64,000 nucleotides of DNA, from positions 2,577,501 through 2,641,500 of the forward strand of contig CM069770.1 of assembly GCA_036169595.1 (NCBI GenBank). Direction: 5' to 3'. A program made the translations under genes and the position numbers. Positions 10,801 through 34,639 of this stretch are shown here, piece after piece (the stretch's first letter is position 1; each line of letters starts with the position of its first letter). The notes under the pieces are model-generated. The model had not been told where the DNA came from, searched no databases, and saw nothing but the letters and a program-made list of their open reading frames with translations. Source of the DNA: Dictyostelium firmibasis (taxonomy: Eukaryota; Evosea; Eumycetozoa; Dictyosteliales; Dictyosteliaceae).

Positions 10801-13365
10801 TTTGTAAATTCAACTTGTTTAACCAATGAGGCTATAGTACATTTTGTTGATTGTTTGGCATCTGTATCAATCGATGAATTGAAACTTCAAAGTCCATCAA
10901 TATTTTCTTTACAAAAATTAGTTGAAGTTTCTTACTATAATGCCAATAGAATTAAGTTATTCTGGTCAATTATCGCTGAACATTTTACAAAGATCGGTTG
11001 TACTTATCCTGACAATGTTTACATCTCTTCAATGGTAATTGATTCATTGAAACAATTGGCACAGAAATTCTTAGATTTCGATGAGGTTGAACAAGAACCT
11101 TCACAAAAGGACTTCTTAAAACCATTGGAAACTATTTTCAGTCATAATCAACATCCAGAGGTTAGAGAGTTAATATTGAAATGTATTTTCCAATTGACTA
11201 ATGGTAGAAATTCATTGATAAAATCAGGTTGGAAACCAATTTTCACAATTTTCACTCTATCATCTTCTTCCAATGATTCCTCTATTGCAACACAAGCATT
11301 TGATTTCGTTGATGAGTTAATTAGAGACTTTTCAAATATTTCAGAAACTTTCTTTATTGATTATGTAAATTGTCTCTCAAGTTATGCAAATTCACGTCAT
11401 AAAGAATTACCAATCAAAGCAATCGATATTCTAAGTTATTGTGGTGTTCAATTAGCAAATGGTAGAGTTTGTGCATTGGTTAGAGAGGAGGGTACCTCTG
11501 CAAACACTCCACTATTCACTGATACTCAAGAGCATATTTCATTATGGTTCCCATTGTTGACTGGTTTAGCTAGAGTTATAAGTCATCAAGATCCTACATT
11601 ACGTTCCTATGCATTGGATACTTTGTTTAGAGTGCTCGCATTGTTTGGTAGTACATTTAGTAGTAGGCTTTGGGAATTGATTTTCCGTGGTGTACTTTTA
11701 CCAATTTTCGATAATGTTGGATATAGTAAAGGTCAACATGAAACTATACTCGAAGATACTCGTTGGTTGAAACAAACTGGTAATGATGCTTTCCAAAGTT
11801 TAACTGAAATGTTTATAAATTTTGTTGACATAGTTTGTTTCCTTTTAGATGATATGTTGGATCTTTTGGTGAGTTGTATTCTTCAAGAAAATGAATTATT
11901 GGCTAAAACTGCTGGTACTTTCTTAATTCAATTGGTATCTACAAATGGTACAAAATTTTCACAACTTCAATGGTCAAATATTGTTTCACAATTTTATAAA
12001 ATTTTCCAATCAAATACACCCTTTGAAATTTTCAAATTAATTGAATTTGAACAAAATCAAAATAATAATGAAAATATAAATAATAACAATAATAATAATA
12101 GTAATAATAATAATGATTCATTACCAAATATTTCAGGTACAGGTACATTATCAAAACAACAACAACAACATTTATTATTATCATTATCAAAACAACAACA
12201 ACAATATTTAAGTAGTTTAACAAATAATGAAAAATCCCATTCAGCTCCAATTTCACCAATTTTAGATTCATCAAATAAATCAAACAACAATAATAATGTA
12301 TCACAACCATCTTTAAATCCATTATCACAATCAAAATCTGATAATGAAATTTCTTTAAGATCATCTTCATCTTTACCAACAACACCAATAGTTTTAACAC
12401 CACCAGTCATTAGAAAAGAATTAAATAGTATTAATGAAGAACAATCAACAACAACAACAACAAATGGTAATAATATTGAACAAAAGAATACTATTGAACA
12501 ACAAAATGGTAGTGGTGAAGTTATTTCATCATCATCAAATTCATCATCAGTATCACATTCAAGATCAAATTCAGATTTGCCAATATCAACACCAATAAAA
12601 TCACATAGTAGATTACCATCAAGTTCAAATATAAATTTATCAGCATTTAATCAACAATATTTAATTAATCAAAGTAATAATAATAACTCCAATCAAAACA
12701 ATCAAAGTCAATATACAAATACAATCAATAATATTCAATCGAAATGCTCGGTTCAATTACAAATGGTTCAAGCCATCAATGATATTGCAATCTCTCATTA
12801 TGAATTTTTAAATACTTCACAATTATTCTGTTTAGGTGATTGTCTACAATTAACTTTTACTTTTTGTCAAGATGCTTTGGTAGAACAACGCCTAATAAGT
12901 TCACTCAAAAAAGTTGGTCAAACTTTTGATATCTTAAAAAAGAAAGCTATCACCGGTTATTTAAATCTTTTAATGATTCTATATTCTGAAAAAGACGTTG
13001 ACGTTGAAAATAGATCAGTTCATTCAGAATTTAGATTAATTAAGTATGTTTTTTTTTTTTTTTTTTTTTCTTTTTTTTTTCTTTATTTAAATCTAATATT
13101 TTTTTTTTTTTTATATTTTAGTTTATGTCAAGAATTAATTCAAATTTATATTTCAAATCCAAACGAAACAATTGTTCAATCATCAACTATATTACAAATT
13201 TTACAAGGTATTTTATCATTTGATGATGGCAAATTTTTAAGAAATACAAGTATCTTTTATGAATTATTGATTCAATTATTGGTGCAAGAAAACAAAGAAA
13301 TTAGAGCAAATCTAAGAGATATTTTAATTAGAATCGGTAAATTACAAGGCACAATTAATAAATAA
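7278..13365 (+). CDS. BIG/Sec7-type Arf guanine-nucleotide exchange factor
   Basis: Four exons (7278-7841, 7930-8597, 8685-13043, 13122-13365) give 1944 residues. The protein would activate Arf GTPases at the trans-Golgi or endosomes. In order it has: a Thr/Pro/Gln-rich leader; a DCB domain split by exon 1/2 and interrupted by a Pro/Thr-rich insert; a HUS domain with the NYDC box; a Sec7 domain at about residues 625-815; then HDS helical domains starting MMDVSWTPILAALS, with poly-Gln, poly-Asn and Ser-rich inserts near 975-1025 and 1330-1500. The Sec7 glutamic finger reads FRLVGEAQKVDR: the catalytic glutamate is present, but the usual proline (RLPGEAQ) is valine. IMLATDLHS matches the IMLNTDLHN motif. 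The NYDC context and the HDS1 sequence favour the BIG subfamily over GBF1 or ARNO. The introns are 88, 87 and 78 nt. The last is in frame and poly-T/F, so naive ORF calling reads through it. Confidence 0.92.
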
Positions 13366-14066
13366 ATTAATAAAACATCTAATTTTTCAAACTTTTTTTT
13401 CATCAAAAAAAAAAAACTTTAATTTTTTGATTATCTAAATTTTTTAACTCCTATTTGTTTCTTATCTTTTTTTATCAATCATTTCTCTGGTAGTTTGTTT
13501 AGAATTTTTTTTAAAAATTTTAAATATTTTTTATTTATAATTATTAAAACTTATGATAAATTTATCCTATAAACAAATCAAACCTATCTTATTTTTATTA
13601 TTACTTTTAATTTTTTCCACAGAAAATAAAAATTTAATTTCTATTCACATAATTTTAATATGATTAAAATATTTTTTAATAAATTAATATTCTTGTCTAT
13701 ATCAAATTAAAATATAAATAATTGATTTATTTTGTGAAAGTGTGTGTGTGTGATTTATTATTTTTGTGTTTTTTTTATTTTTTTTTTTATTTTTTTTTTT
13801 TGGGGAGTTGTTTTATTGTTTTATTTAATTTCTTATGATTTTATATATTTTTTATGGCAACACACAACTTTCACTCACTTATTTAGGAGTTAATTGCCAA
13901 ATTCAGAAATAAAAAAATAATTTTGTTTTTTAATTAATAAATTATAATTTTTACTTCATTTTTTTTATCGAGACTACCCCCATCTTTCACAAATCAATTA
14001 GCTAAATAGCACCAACAATGATTGTAAAAATAATACAAGTAAATATCAAAATTGATTTTTTTTTTT

Positions 14067-14102
<36 letters not shown>

Positions 14103-14437
14103 GTTCAAGTGTAAAAATGGTGTTTTCAAATATTAGTTTATAGAATTTAAAAATAACAATAACAGTGACAAACACAATTTAATTAAAAATTATATTAAAT
14201 TATTATTATCATCTCATTTTAAAATTTTTCTCTTTGACATAATAATAAATTTTGATTTAAAACTATTTTTTATTTTTTTTTTTTTTTTTTTTTTTTTATT
14301 GAATAAATTTTATTTAAAATTATTATTATTATTATTATTTTTTTTTTTAATTAAAAAATAATTTCAAAGTAAAAAAAACAATAGATTAATTAAATATATT
14401 TAATTAAAATTAAAAAATTTAGTTATATAAAAAAATA
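13366..14437. other. Intergenic, AT-rich
   Basis: Over 1 kb with no ORF. It contains a (GT)5 run near 13740, several T-runs of over 20 nt, and a less biased patch at 13970-14040 (GAGACTACCCCCATCTTTCAC). Nothing RNA-like could be supported. Confidence 0.4.
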
Positions 14438-15187
14438 ATGTGTAAAAAATTGAACATATGTTTTTTAGGTGATAAATGTGTAGGAAAAACAAGTACAATT
14501 CATACAATGGTAAATTCATTTTTTGATGAGGAAAAATATAGTCCAACCATAGAATCAAAATTCAATAAATTGTTTTCTTATAAAATTTTATATAATTTAA
14601 ATATTCATGATACCGGTAATTATTATTATTTATTAAAATGAATATTAATTTATTAATAAAAAAACTAATCAATTTATTTTGTTTTTTTCATATATTTTTC
14701 ATTTGAAGCTGGTTCTATTGAAATGGAAAGTTTATTATTAGACACTATAAAGCAATGCGATTGTTTTGTAATAATGTATTCTATAACCGATAGAGATTCA
14801 TATGATTCAATTTATAAATATAGAGATTTAATTAAAGAAGCATTTCCATATAAAGAAAATATTCCAATTATTCTATGTGCAAATAAAAATGATCATAAAA
14901 AACAATCTCAATTTTCACAAAATGAAATAATTGATATTTCAAAATCATTTGGATTACCTTCAACAATTTCTTCGGCAAAATGTTTAAATTCAGTTTTAAA
15001 TACTTTTAAATTGTTATTGGATATTGTTCAAAAATATGAAAAACAAGTTAAAAAAGATAAAAAAAAGTATGAAAAAAATTTAAAAAAAACAGAAAAATTA
15101 GAATTAGAAAAAAAAAAATCAATTTTTGAACAAGTATTGTTACAAATTAAATATCATAAATTAATATTAAATAAAATAATAAATTAA
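14438..15187 (+). CDS. Atypical Ras-superfamily small GTPase without a lipidation motif
   Basis: Two exons (14438-14615, 14709-15187) give 218 residues. The intron splits the G3 motif, which reads DTAG after splicing. G1 is GDKCVGKTS, the switch I region has YSPTIES (like YDPTIED of Ras), G4 is NKND and G5 is SSAK, so nucleotide binding should be intact. Three positions that matter for GTP hydrolysis in Ras differ: Gly12 is Lys, Gly13 is Cys, and Gln61 is Ser (DTAGSIE). The C-terminus is a lysine-rich, probably helical extension of about 55 residues. It has no cysteine near the end, so there is no CAAX or Rab-type prenylation site. It is closest in appearance to the Ras/Rap group, but I cannot place it further. 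Loss of Gln61 suggests slow intrinsic hydrolysis, which is inference. Confidence 0.82.
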
Positions 15188-15221
15188 AATTTGAAAAAAA
15201 AAGTTTTTTTTAAAAAATTTA

Positions 15222-17045
<1,824 letters not shown>

Positions 17046-18664
17046 TTTTTTTATTTTTTTATTTTTTTTAAAACTTTCCAGTAAAATTATTTTTATATAT
17101 AATTAATTTTTAATTAAACAATATAAAAATAAAGACTAAATGGAAATCATTGTTTTTATTTTTTTTTTTTTTTTTTTTTTTTCTCATTATTTTTAAAAAT
17201 ACAAATTTTTATATAATTAGAATTATTAAATTTGTAAAAATTTTAAATCTTACACACCAGAATATATACATTTGTGCACATAAATTCTAAACAGTAACAA
17301 GAACCCCACATAATATAATGTGTTAAAAAAAAAAAAAAAAAAAAACAATATAATTAATTATATATATAAAAAAAAAAAAAAAAAACAATAAAAATGGGGT
17401 GTTGTTATATATGATTTTCTCTTAATAGGGGGGTAAATATTTTATTTAATATTACAGAGGAATTAGTATTATTTTTTTAAAAAAAAAAATAAAAAAAAAA
17501 AAAAAAAATTGGGGAGTAATTCTAAAAATAAACTGTTTAAGTTAATTTAATTATTATAATTAAAAATATTGACTAATTATAGAAAAAAAGAATAATTTTT
17601 TAAATTAACAACAAATATTATATATCTATAAAACAGATTTATATATATAAACTTTTATTAAATTTAACAATCAATTTCTTAATTAGAGTTAAAATAAAAA
17701 TTAAGATAACCAAAAAAAAAAAAAAAAAAAAAAAAAAAATGAATTTTATTTAATTTTATAATTTTAAAATCAATTAAATTAAATTCTTTTTCCGAAAGTT
17801 TAATATTTATATCTTATTATTTTTTTTTTAATTATAAAAAAAATTGGTTTTTTTTTTTTTTATTTATTTTTTTTTTTACTATGGAGAGATTTGAATGGTT
17901 TTATAAATATTTTATATAATATTGGTTGAGATTTATATTATATTAATTACTAATGAAAATAATAAAATATATTGACTGAAATAATATTTTAAAATAAACA
18001 AAAAAGTTGAAGGTAAAAGTAATACCAAAATAATGATTGACAAAATTATAAAATTATTATACACAATTTACATAGACAAAAGTAGTTTTAAGTGCATGTA
18101 AAAAATATAGTGAATAATTTGAAGAGATAGATTTGTTTATTTAAATTTGAAAATCATATAATTGAAAAAAAAAAAAAAAAAAAATAATAAAAAAATTAAT
18201 AAATAAAAGATTATCAGGATTATTTACAGAATTGTTTGAATTATGAGTGTTGAATTTATATCATTCTAAATTTTTTATGAATCACTGTTAATTGGAACCT
18301 ATATGTATGGGCTGATAAAAGTCAATTCTCTTTATTGTGGAAACCCAAATATTTTAATTCTTTAAAAAAAAAAAAAAAAAAAAAAGAAAATTATAAAAAA
18401 ATGATAATAAAAGGAAAATTATTTCTTGTTTTGGAAAAAAAAAAAAATTATTTTATTGTGTATCTAATCTATTAAGTTTGATTAAATAATGTGTCAAAGT
18501 ACTTTGTTTATATAGAGAACAGTTATGGTTAATGCTATTTTGATGTTTAGTATTGTGTCATTTTGTTATTGAAAAGTGTTTGCTTTGTGTGCAAATTATT
18601 TTATAGAAAATGTATGGAAAAAAATGAATTAGATAGATTTCTTGAAAAAATTACAGAAAATTTA
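17046..18664. other. 1.6-kb intergenic region without a visible gene
   Basis: AT-rich throughout, with A-runs of 20-30 nt. Less biased patches occur near 17257-17310 and 18290-18350 (ATTGGAACCTATATGTATGG). No ORF over 40 codons and no tRNA-like fold were seen. It lies between the 5' end of one minus-strand gene and the 3' end of the next, so it presumably holds the FNIP gene promoter. Confidence 0.4.
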
Positions 18665-20645
<1,981 letters not shown>

Positions 20646-21842
20646 ATTATTGTTGTTATTTATTGTTTTAACTTTATTGCCAATTATTATTAAATTATCA
20701 CTATTAATTTTATTGTTGTTATTGTTGTTGCTATTATTATTATTATTAAGTTGATGGAGTTGATGTTGTTTGAATAATGTATGTATACTATTGTTGTTGT
20801 TATTACTTTGATTCTTTAACACTACAATTTTTTTTAAAAAAAAGGTTTTAATAATTTTATTACTAATATTACTATTTTTCTGTCACTGCACCAAAATAAA
20901 AAAGCAAAAATGTGAAAATATAAAAAAAAGAAAGAAAAAAAACACAGTAACAAAATTAAAAACTATATTTTTTTTTTTCCCAAATAATTTAAATAATATT
21001 AATAATAATAATTTGTATATAAAAGATTATTTATATTTATTTTAATTATTATTATTATAAATGTTATTTAATTATTTAATTATTTTTTTTATTATTAAAA
21101 AAGGTATTTTTGAGTGGGGTGAAAGTGGTATATGTATAATAGTGTGTGTGGGTGGGTGGAGTGGAGTGGGTAATAAAACAAATAAAAATTGGAATTAAAA
21201 AAAAATTAAAAAAAAATTAAAAAAAATTAAAAAAAAAAAAAAATTTTATATTAAAAAAAAAAATACAAAAAAAAATAAAAATATAAAAAAAAAACAAAAA
21301 TATAAAAAAAAAAATTAAATAAAAAAAAAAAACTAAAAAAGAAATATTTAATCAAATGGAAAATATTCTAAGAATGTTTAAATAAAAAATAAATATTATT
21401 GTTTAACAAATAAATAAATTTGATTTAAGATTGTTTCTTTAAAATATTTTTTTGGTTTTTTTTCTTTTGGTTTTTTTTAAGTTTTACAAATTTTTAAAAA
21501 AAAAAAAATGATAACACTATAATACAAAAATAGTAAATATGATTTGAGTTTACTTTTTTTTTTTTTTTTATTGATGTTATTTCTCTTTACTTTTTTTAAA
21601 AAATGGATACTTGTATTTAAATAAATATATTTTCTTTTATAATTATTTTTTTAAAAATTAATTTTTTTATTTTTTTTTTTTTTTACTTTTTTAGTGATTA
21701 TTATGATTTTTGTTGTCGTTTTACTTTTATTATTAAAAGACTGTTTAGTATTGTAATTATATAAAAATAATCAAACTATTTAATTTATTATTAATATTAT
21801 TAATATTAGTATTCTTAGTAAATTTTTGGAATGAAATGAACA

Positions 21843-21874
<32 letters not shown>

Positions 21875-22134
21875 AAAAAATAAAAAATAATAAAAAAACA
21901 AAATAAATAAAAAAATATACCTTAAAAAACAATTAAAATAAAAACAATACATAGAGGAATCACTCACACTTAGAAACACACAAAAAAAAAAAACCCCAAA
22001 ATTAAAAAAAATTAAAAAAAAAAATAAATGGCGATTTTATTGTGATTTGGATGCCTAATACGATCAAAAATTCTAAAATTAGCCTTATCTCTACTTATTA
22101 TTATTAAATCACTATTATTATAATAAAATAACCA

Positions 22135-22172
<38 letters not shown>

Positions 22173-22637
22173 AGTTACACAATAAATGAAATCTTTTGAT
22201 TTTGATTTTTTACTATGTCAGCATAATAACAACAACTATGATGTTTATTTTATCTTCACACAAACTCTTGATATTTTTAAAGAATGAATTACAAATAAAA
22301 TAAAAAAAAATTTCCATTTAAAACGATTTTTATAACATTAATGAAACTATTAAAAAATTTATATGAGAGAAAAAAAAAAGAAAGTGAAAAATAAAATATA
22401 TGAAAATTATAAAATAAAAAAAGCAGAATGTTTTATTAAATTTTCATTTTATTCAAATAAAAAAAAAAGTAATTCTAAAATTAATTTTTTTAATTTTTTT
22501 ATTTTTTTTTAATTTTTTTTTTTTTTTAAATTTTTTCTCATTTTTTTTTAAAAAATTTTAAAAACGTTCAAAAAAAAATAATTTTTTTTTTTTTTTTTAA
22601 AAAAAACTATTAATTTTTGTTGTTTTAAAATAATAAG
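20646..22637. other. 2-kb divergent intergenic region (PTP / PDAP1-like genes)
   Basis: The part nearest the phosphatase (20646-20822) is an open, Asn-coding but ATG-less frame, read as 5' leader. Beyond it are A/T homopolymers, a G-rich patch at 21110-21170 (TGTGTGTGGGTGGGTGGAGT), and a patch near 21950-22050. No further ORF was supported. Both flanking genes are transcribed outward from this region. Confidence 0.45.
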
Positions 22638-23246
22638 ATGGCAGGTGGAAAGAGAGGTGGTAAAGTAGCACCAACCAAAACATTTGGTCGTGAATATGAA
22701 AAAAATAAAGGAAAGATTACTCGTGATCGTATTTACGATGAAGAAGATATTATAAAGAGAAATCAATCTAGCTCAGAGGAATCAGGTTCGGAATCAGGTT
22801 CAGAATCAGATAAAGAAATCAAAAATAAGAGTAAATTAGGTAGTGATTCTAGTGATGATGAACCAGTTGTCGTCTCTAGAAATCCAAATGCCAAAAAACC
22901 AGCTTCTAAAAGACCACCAGCCAAAAAACAAGAAAGCGATAACGATGATTCAGATGAAGAAGAAAGCAGTGAAGATGAAATTGCTAACCCAAATAGAATG
23001 AAACAAGTCACTAAAAAATTAAGTGAAATCAATGTAAACGCTAAAGTTGAACTTTCACGTAGAGAAAAAGAAGAACTTGCAAAACAAGCTGCAATTCAAA
23101 GACAAAACGAAAAACAACAAAAGAGTGATCTCGAAAGATTACAAGTCATAAGAAAACAAAGAGAAGAAGCAGCAAAACGTAAAGAAGAAGAGAAAAAAGC
23201 AAACGAAGAAAAAATGGCAGAACGTAGAAGATTAGGTTTAGCTTAA
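22638..23246 (+). CDS. PDAP1/HASPP28-like acidic phosphoprotein
   Basis: Intronless, 202 residues. A basic N-terminus (MAGGKRGGKVAPTKTFGREY) is followed by a Ser/Glu/Asp-rich middle with several casein-kinase-II-like sites (SSEESGSESGSESD, SDEEESSEDE). The C-terminal 80 residues match the family signature: NPNRMKQVTKK, ELSRREKEELAKQ, then DLERLQVIRKQREEAAKRK. Human PDAP1 (28-kDa heat- and acid-stable phosphoprotein) has the same three-part layout and a similar length. The molecular role of the family is poorly defined (PDGF-A association and mRNA/translation links are described in animals). The C-terminus is probably a long charged helix. The start ATG is the first in frame, after an A-rich leader. 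Confidence 0.9.
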   Translation: MAGGKRGGKVAPTKTFGREYEKNKGKITRDRIYDEEDIIKRNQSSSEESGSESGSESDKEIKNKSKLGSDSSDDEPVVVSRNPNAKKPASKRPPAKKQESDNDDSDEEESSEDEIANPNRMKQVTKKLSEINVNAKVELSRREKEELAKQAAIQRQNEKQQKSDLERLQVIRKQREEAAKRKEEEKKANEEKMAERRRLGLA

Positions 23247-23396
23247 GTAATAATAATAAAAAAAAACAAAAAAAATAAAAAAAAAAAAATTTAATTAATT
23301 TAAAAAAAAAACATAGTTTATTTGAAAAAAAAAAAAAAAGATTGTAATAATAACATTTATATTTTTTATTTTTTTTTTAGTTTAATATTGTATGAT

Positions 23397-26516
<3,120 letters not shown>

Positions 26517-26647
26517 TTTTTTTATTTACTATTTTTTTTTTTTTTGTTATTCTTTATGACAAATAAATATTTTTTTTAAAAAAAAGTTGAAATCTGCAAA
26601 AAAAAAAAAAAAAAAAAAAAAAAAATAAAATTAAAAAAAAATTGAAG

Positions 26648-26775
26648 TGGTGACGCACTCAAAGTTTGAAAAAAAAAACAAAAAAAAAAATAAAAAATTT
26701 CACAACCCAAAATAATCTATTAGATAAAACCAACAATAATAGTTTATTGATGACTCATTATTCATTAGTGTCATC
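26648..26775. promoter_or_regulatory. Candidate bZIP-type elements upstream of the GRP170 gene
   Basis: Two less AT-biased motifs lie 130-260 bp upstream of the GRP170-like ATG (26516, minus strand). TGGTGACGCACTCA at 26648-26661 contains a TGACG half-site of the kind bound by ATF/Xbp1-type bZIP factors. An imperfect palindrome, GATGACTCATTA..TAGTGTCATC, lies at 26749-26775. An ER-stress role would suit an ER chaperone gene, but that is inference from motif likeness only. The second motif is also close to the 3' end of the next gene. Confidence 0.3.
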
Positions 26776-26822
26776 ACTTGAATATTTTTTCTATTTTTTT
26801 TTTAATTTTTTTTTTTTCGAAT

Positions 26823-31467
<4,645 letters not shown>

Positions 31468-31517
31468 TATTGGTAATGTAATTATCAATTGTTTATTATT
31501 CTTATTCTTATTACTAA

Positions 31518-31582
<65 letters not shown>

Positions 31583-32124
31583 AATAAGGTTTTTATTTTA
31601 TTTCAAACGGAAAAAATAAAATGGTAAAAAAAATAAAAAAAAAAAAAACGAATGTTGGTTTGTAATTTTTTCGAAAATTTTTATTTTTTTTTTTATTTTA
31701 AATATTTTAGATTAAAAAAAAATTAATTTTAACTTTTTTGTCATCAACAAAATATTCATAATGATTAAAAAAAGAAAATAGTATATGTTCTTCCATTACT
31801 ATCTTAATTACTATTGTTATATAATACATCATAGAAACTAAAAGAATTTTTTTTTTTTTTAAATTTTTTATTTTTTTTTATTTTTTATTTTTTTTTTTCC
31901 AAAAATTAAATGCAACCAATAAAATAACCTAAAAAGTGTTTTTCATAAAATATCACAAAATTGGAAATTTTAAATCCTCTCAATTTTTATTATGTGTCAA
32001 CAAGTTTACTTTGAAAAAAAAATATTAAAAAAAAAAAAAAATTAAAAAAAAAATTAAAAAAAAAAGATATTAAATTTTTATTTGTTAAATAGTTTTAGAG
32101 GTGAATCATTATTATTATTATTTT

Positions 32125-32161
<37 letters not shown>

Positions 32162-32535
32162 ATAACTTAGTGAAGTGTTTTTCGAACAAACAATACCCAG
32201 TAATACACTTCGGCTTTAATTGGAATTTGGATCATATAAAAAAATTAAAATAAAAAAAAATGATATTAGTTACATTCCAAAACGATGTGAGTCCACTCCG
32301 TTTTTTTTTTATTTTTTTTTTTTTATTTTTTTTTTTTATAATTAAAAGAGTTGATGTGTTTTTTTAAAGTGTTTTTTTTACCAATTTCTATTTTTGTATT
32401 TAAATTGAGTTTTTACACAAAAGCATTTCATTATTTTTTTTTTTTTTTTTTTACCCCCACTTTTATTATTTTAAATAAATTTTTTAAAAACAAATAAATA
32501 TTTAAAAAAATAAAAAAAAATAAAAAAATAAAAAA
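31468..32535. other. Divergent intergenic region (mitochondrial-type protein / ZIP transporter)
   Basis: A/T homopolymers dominate, including a T-run of more than 40 nt at 31521-31563 and another at 32125-32160. A less biased patch at 32160-32230 contains GAAGTG..CACTTC, a short inverted repeat with a loop of about 30 nt. No ORF was supported. Shared promoter DNA is the likeliest content. Confidence 0.4.
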
Positions 32536-33739
32536 ATGTCATTAACACCACCAAATTTTTTAACACTAGATATTTGCCAAGATGCTTTTAATAATTTATT
32601 TTCATTGTATTTTTCTGAGAATGATCATGATCATGGAGAAGAATCAGGAGGTGGACATGAAGGACATATCCATGCTGGTGTTTCATGTGAAGAAGATCCA
32701 GATAAACAATATAGTAGACCAATACATATAGCAGCCATTTTTATAATTTTAGCATGTTCAATACTTGGTACAGTTATTCCAATTGTTGCGACTCATGTTA
32801 AAAAATTAAGAATCCCAAGATATGCAATTATTGTTGGTAAATCAATTGGCATTGGTGTGGTTTTATCGTGTGCTTTAATTCATATGTTATTGCCAGCTGT
32901 AGTTGCACTTGGATCAGAATGTCTACCAGAATCATGGCATGAAGGTTACGAAGCCTATCCCTATCTTTTTGCGTTGTTAGCTGGTATTGTTATGCAATTT
33001 ATCGATTTTGTTGTACTTCAATATCTAACTCACAAAGAACAAAAGAAATCATTAACATTGGATAAAACAATTTCAAAGGATAACTCGTTACATGAAGTTC
33101 ATACATCTGGAAATGTTGAACACTGCCATGGTAGTCATGTTCATGGTGGCCTTTTAATGGATCCAGCAGCTTTAAAAACAATTGAAGCTTATTTATTAGA
33201 ATTTGGTATAACAGTTCATTCAGTATTCATTGGTTTAGCTGTTGGTGTTGTTGACGATAAAATTTTAAAAGGTATTATAAATTTAATAATTATACATTTT
33301 TTTTTTTTAAAAAAAAGAGAGAAAAAATATTAATAGATATTTTATTTTTTTAATAGCTTTATTAGTTGCATTAGCATTCCATCAATTTTTTGAAGGTGTT
33401 GCACTTGGTTCTAGAATTTCAGATGCAAATTTATCATCACATTGGCATGAGGCTTTGTTAACTGCCATTTTCTCTTTTTCAGCTCCAGTTGGTATAGCAA
33501 TTGGTGTTGGTGTCGCTTCAACTCTTAATGTAAATGGTCCAACATATTTAATTGTTCAAGGTGTTTTCGATAGTGTTTGCGCTGGTATTTTACTTTATAT
33601 TGGTTTCTCTTTAATGATTAAAGATTTTCCTGAAGATATGGAACAATTGTGTAAAGGTAAAAAACATGAATACTTCTTACGAGCTGGTTTATTTATTGGT
33701 CTTTGGCTTGGAGCTGCTATGATGGCTTTTATTGGAAAA

Positions 33740-33748
<9 letters not shown>
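32536..33748 (+). CDS. ZIP-family (SLC39) zinc transporter
   Basis: Two exons (32536-33271, 33357-33748) give 375 residues. Eight membrane segments are visible. Histidine-rich, metal-binding stretches occur before the first (HDHGEESGGGHEGHIH) and in the loop between segments three and four (HCHGSHVHGG). The pore motifs are HSVFIGLAVG in TM4 and HQFFEGVALGSRI in TM5, the latter matching the ZIP signature. The layout and length fit the ZIP I/II plasma-membrane group of zinc or iron importers. Dictyostelium has several such genes (zntA-D), and I cannot tell which one this is. The intron follows the TM4 region, and the frame is restored exactly (KG-ALLVALAFHQ). The C-terminus ends in a membrane segment (GLWLGAAMMAFIGKYL), as usual. 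Confidence 0.93.
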
Positions 33749-33780
<32 letters not shown>

Positions 33781-34604
33781 GTATACATATATATGAAATT
33801 AGTTTTTTGGTGGACAAAAAATCAATAAAATAATAAAAATTGTAAAAATATTTTAATAGTTAAAATTAAGAATTTTTATTTTATAATATTTATTTATTTT
33901 TTTTTTATTTTTATTTTTTTTATTACATTTTTATCCTATTATTTCTCTTTTTTAAAAAGTTAAAATATTTATATAAAATTTTATTGCAAATTACATAACC
34001 ATTATTTTTGAAAATGAAAAATCAGATTATTAAAAAATTTTAAAAAAACCAGGGGAATTGATTTTTTGACAATAATAATACTAGTATTTAATCAAAAATA
34101 AGTTAATTTTTTTTTTTTTTTTTTTTTTATGATATCAAAAAATATTAAAAATAAAATTGACTCTTTTATTAATTCTTATGAATAAATTATTGAATGTTCA
34201 ATTGTTTAATAGAAAATTTATCAAATTTTTTGTTTTTTTTTTTTTTTTAATATTTTCTAAATTTTAATTATTTATTAATTTGTTATCAAATTTATAAATG
34301 ATATATTAAAATTATAAGTTTTATGGTATGTGTGATAGTGTGAAATATATAAATACAAATATTAAAGTCGGTAATTACTTGCATATTATTTTTTATACAA
34401 AATAGGAAGTTTGTAAATATTGTTAAATTTTTTCTTTTTTTGTAGTTAACTACAAATTTTTGTCCTGAAATAAATTAATTAAAATTTTTTTTGTTTTTTT
34501 GATGGTTTCATTTCAATTACAGTGAAAATGACAGTAAATCTATTTTTAAAACATAAAAAAAAAAGATACAAAGTGGTTATATTATAGAGGAGTGTGCTAA
34601 ATAA

Positions 34605-34639
<35 letters not shown>

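Noticed and set aside
31468-31488. Upstream extension of the mitochondrial-type protein (starting at a TTG)
   Set aside because: The codon at 31488 is TTG. The first ATG is at 31467 and gives a better targeting presequence.
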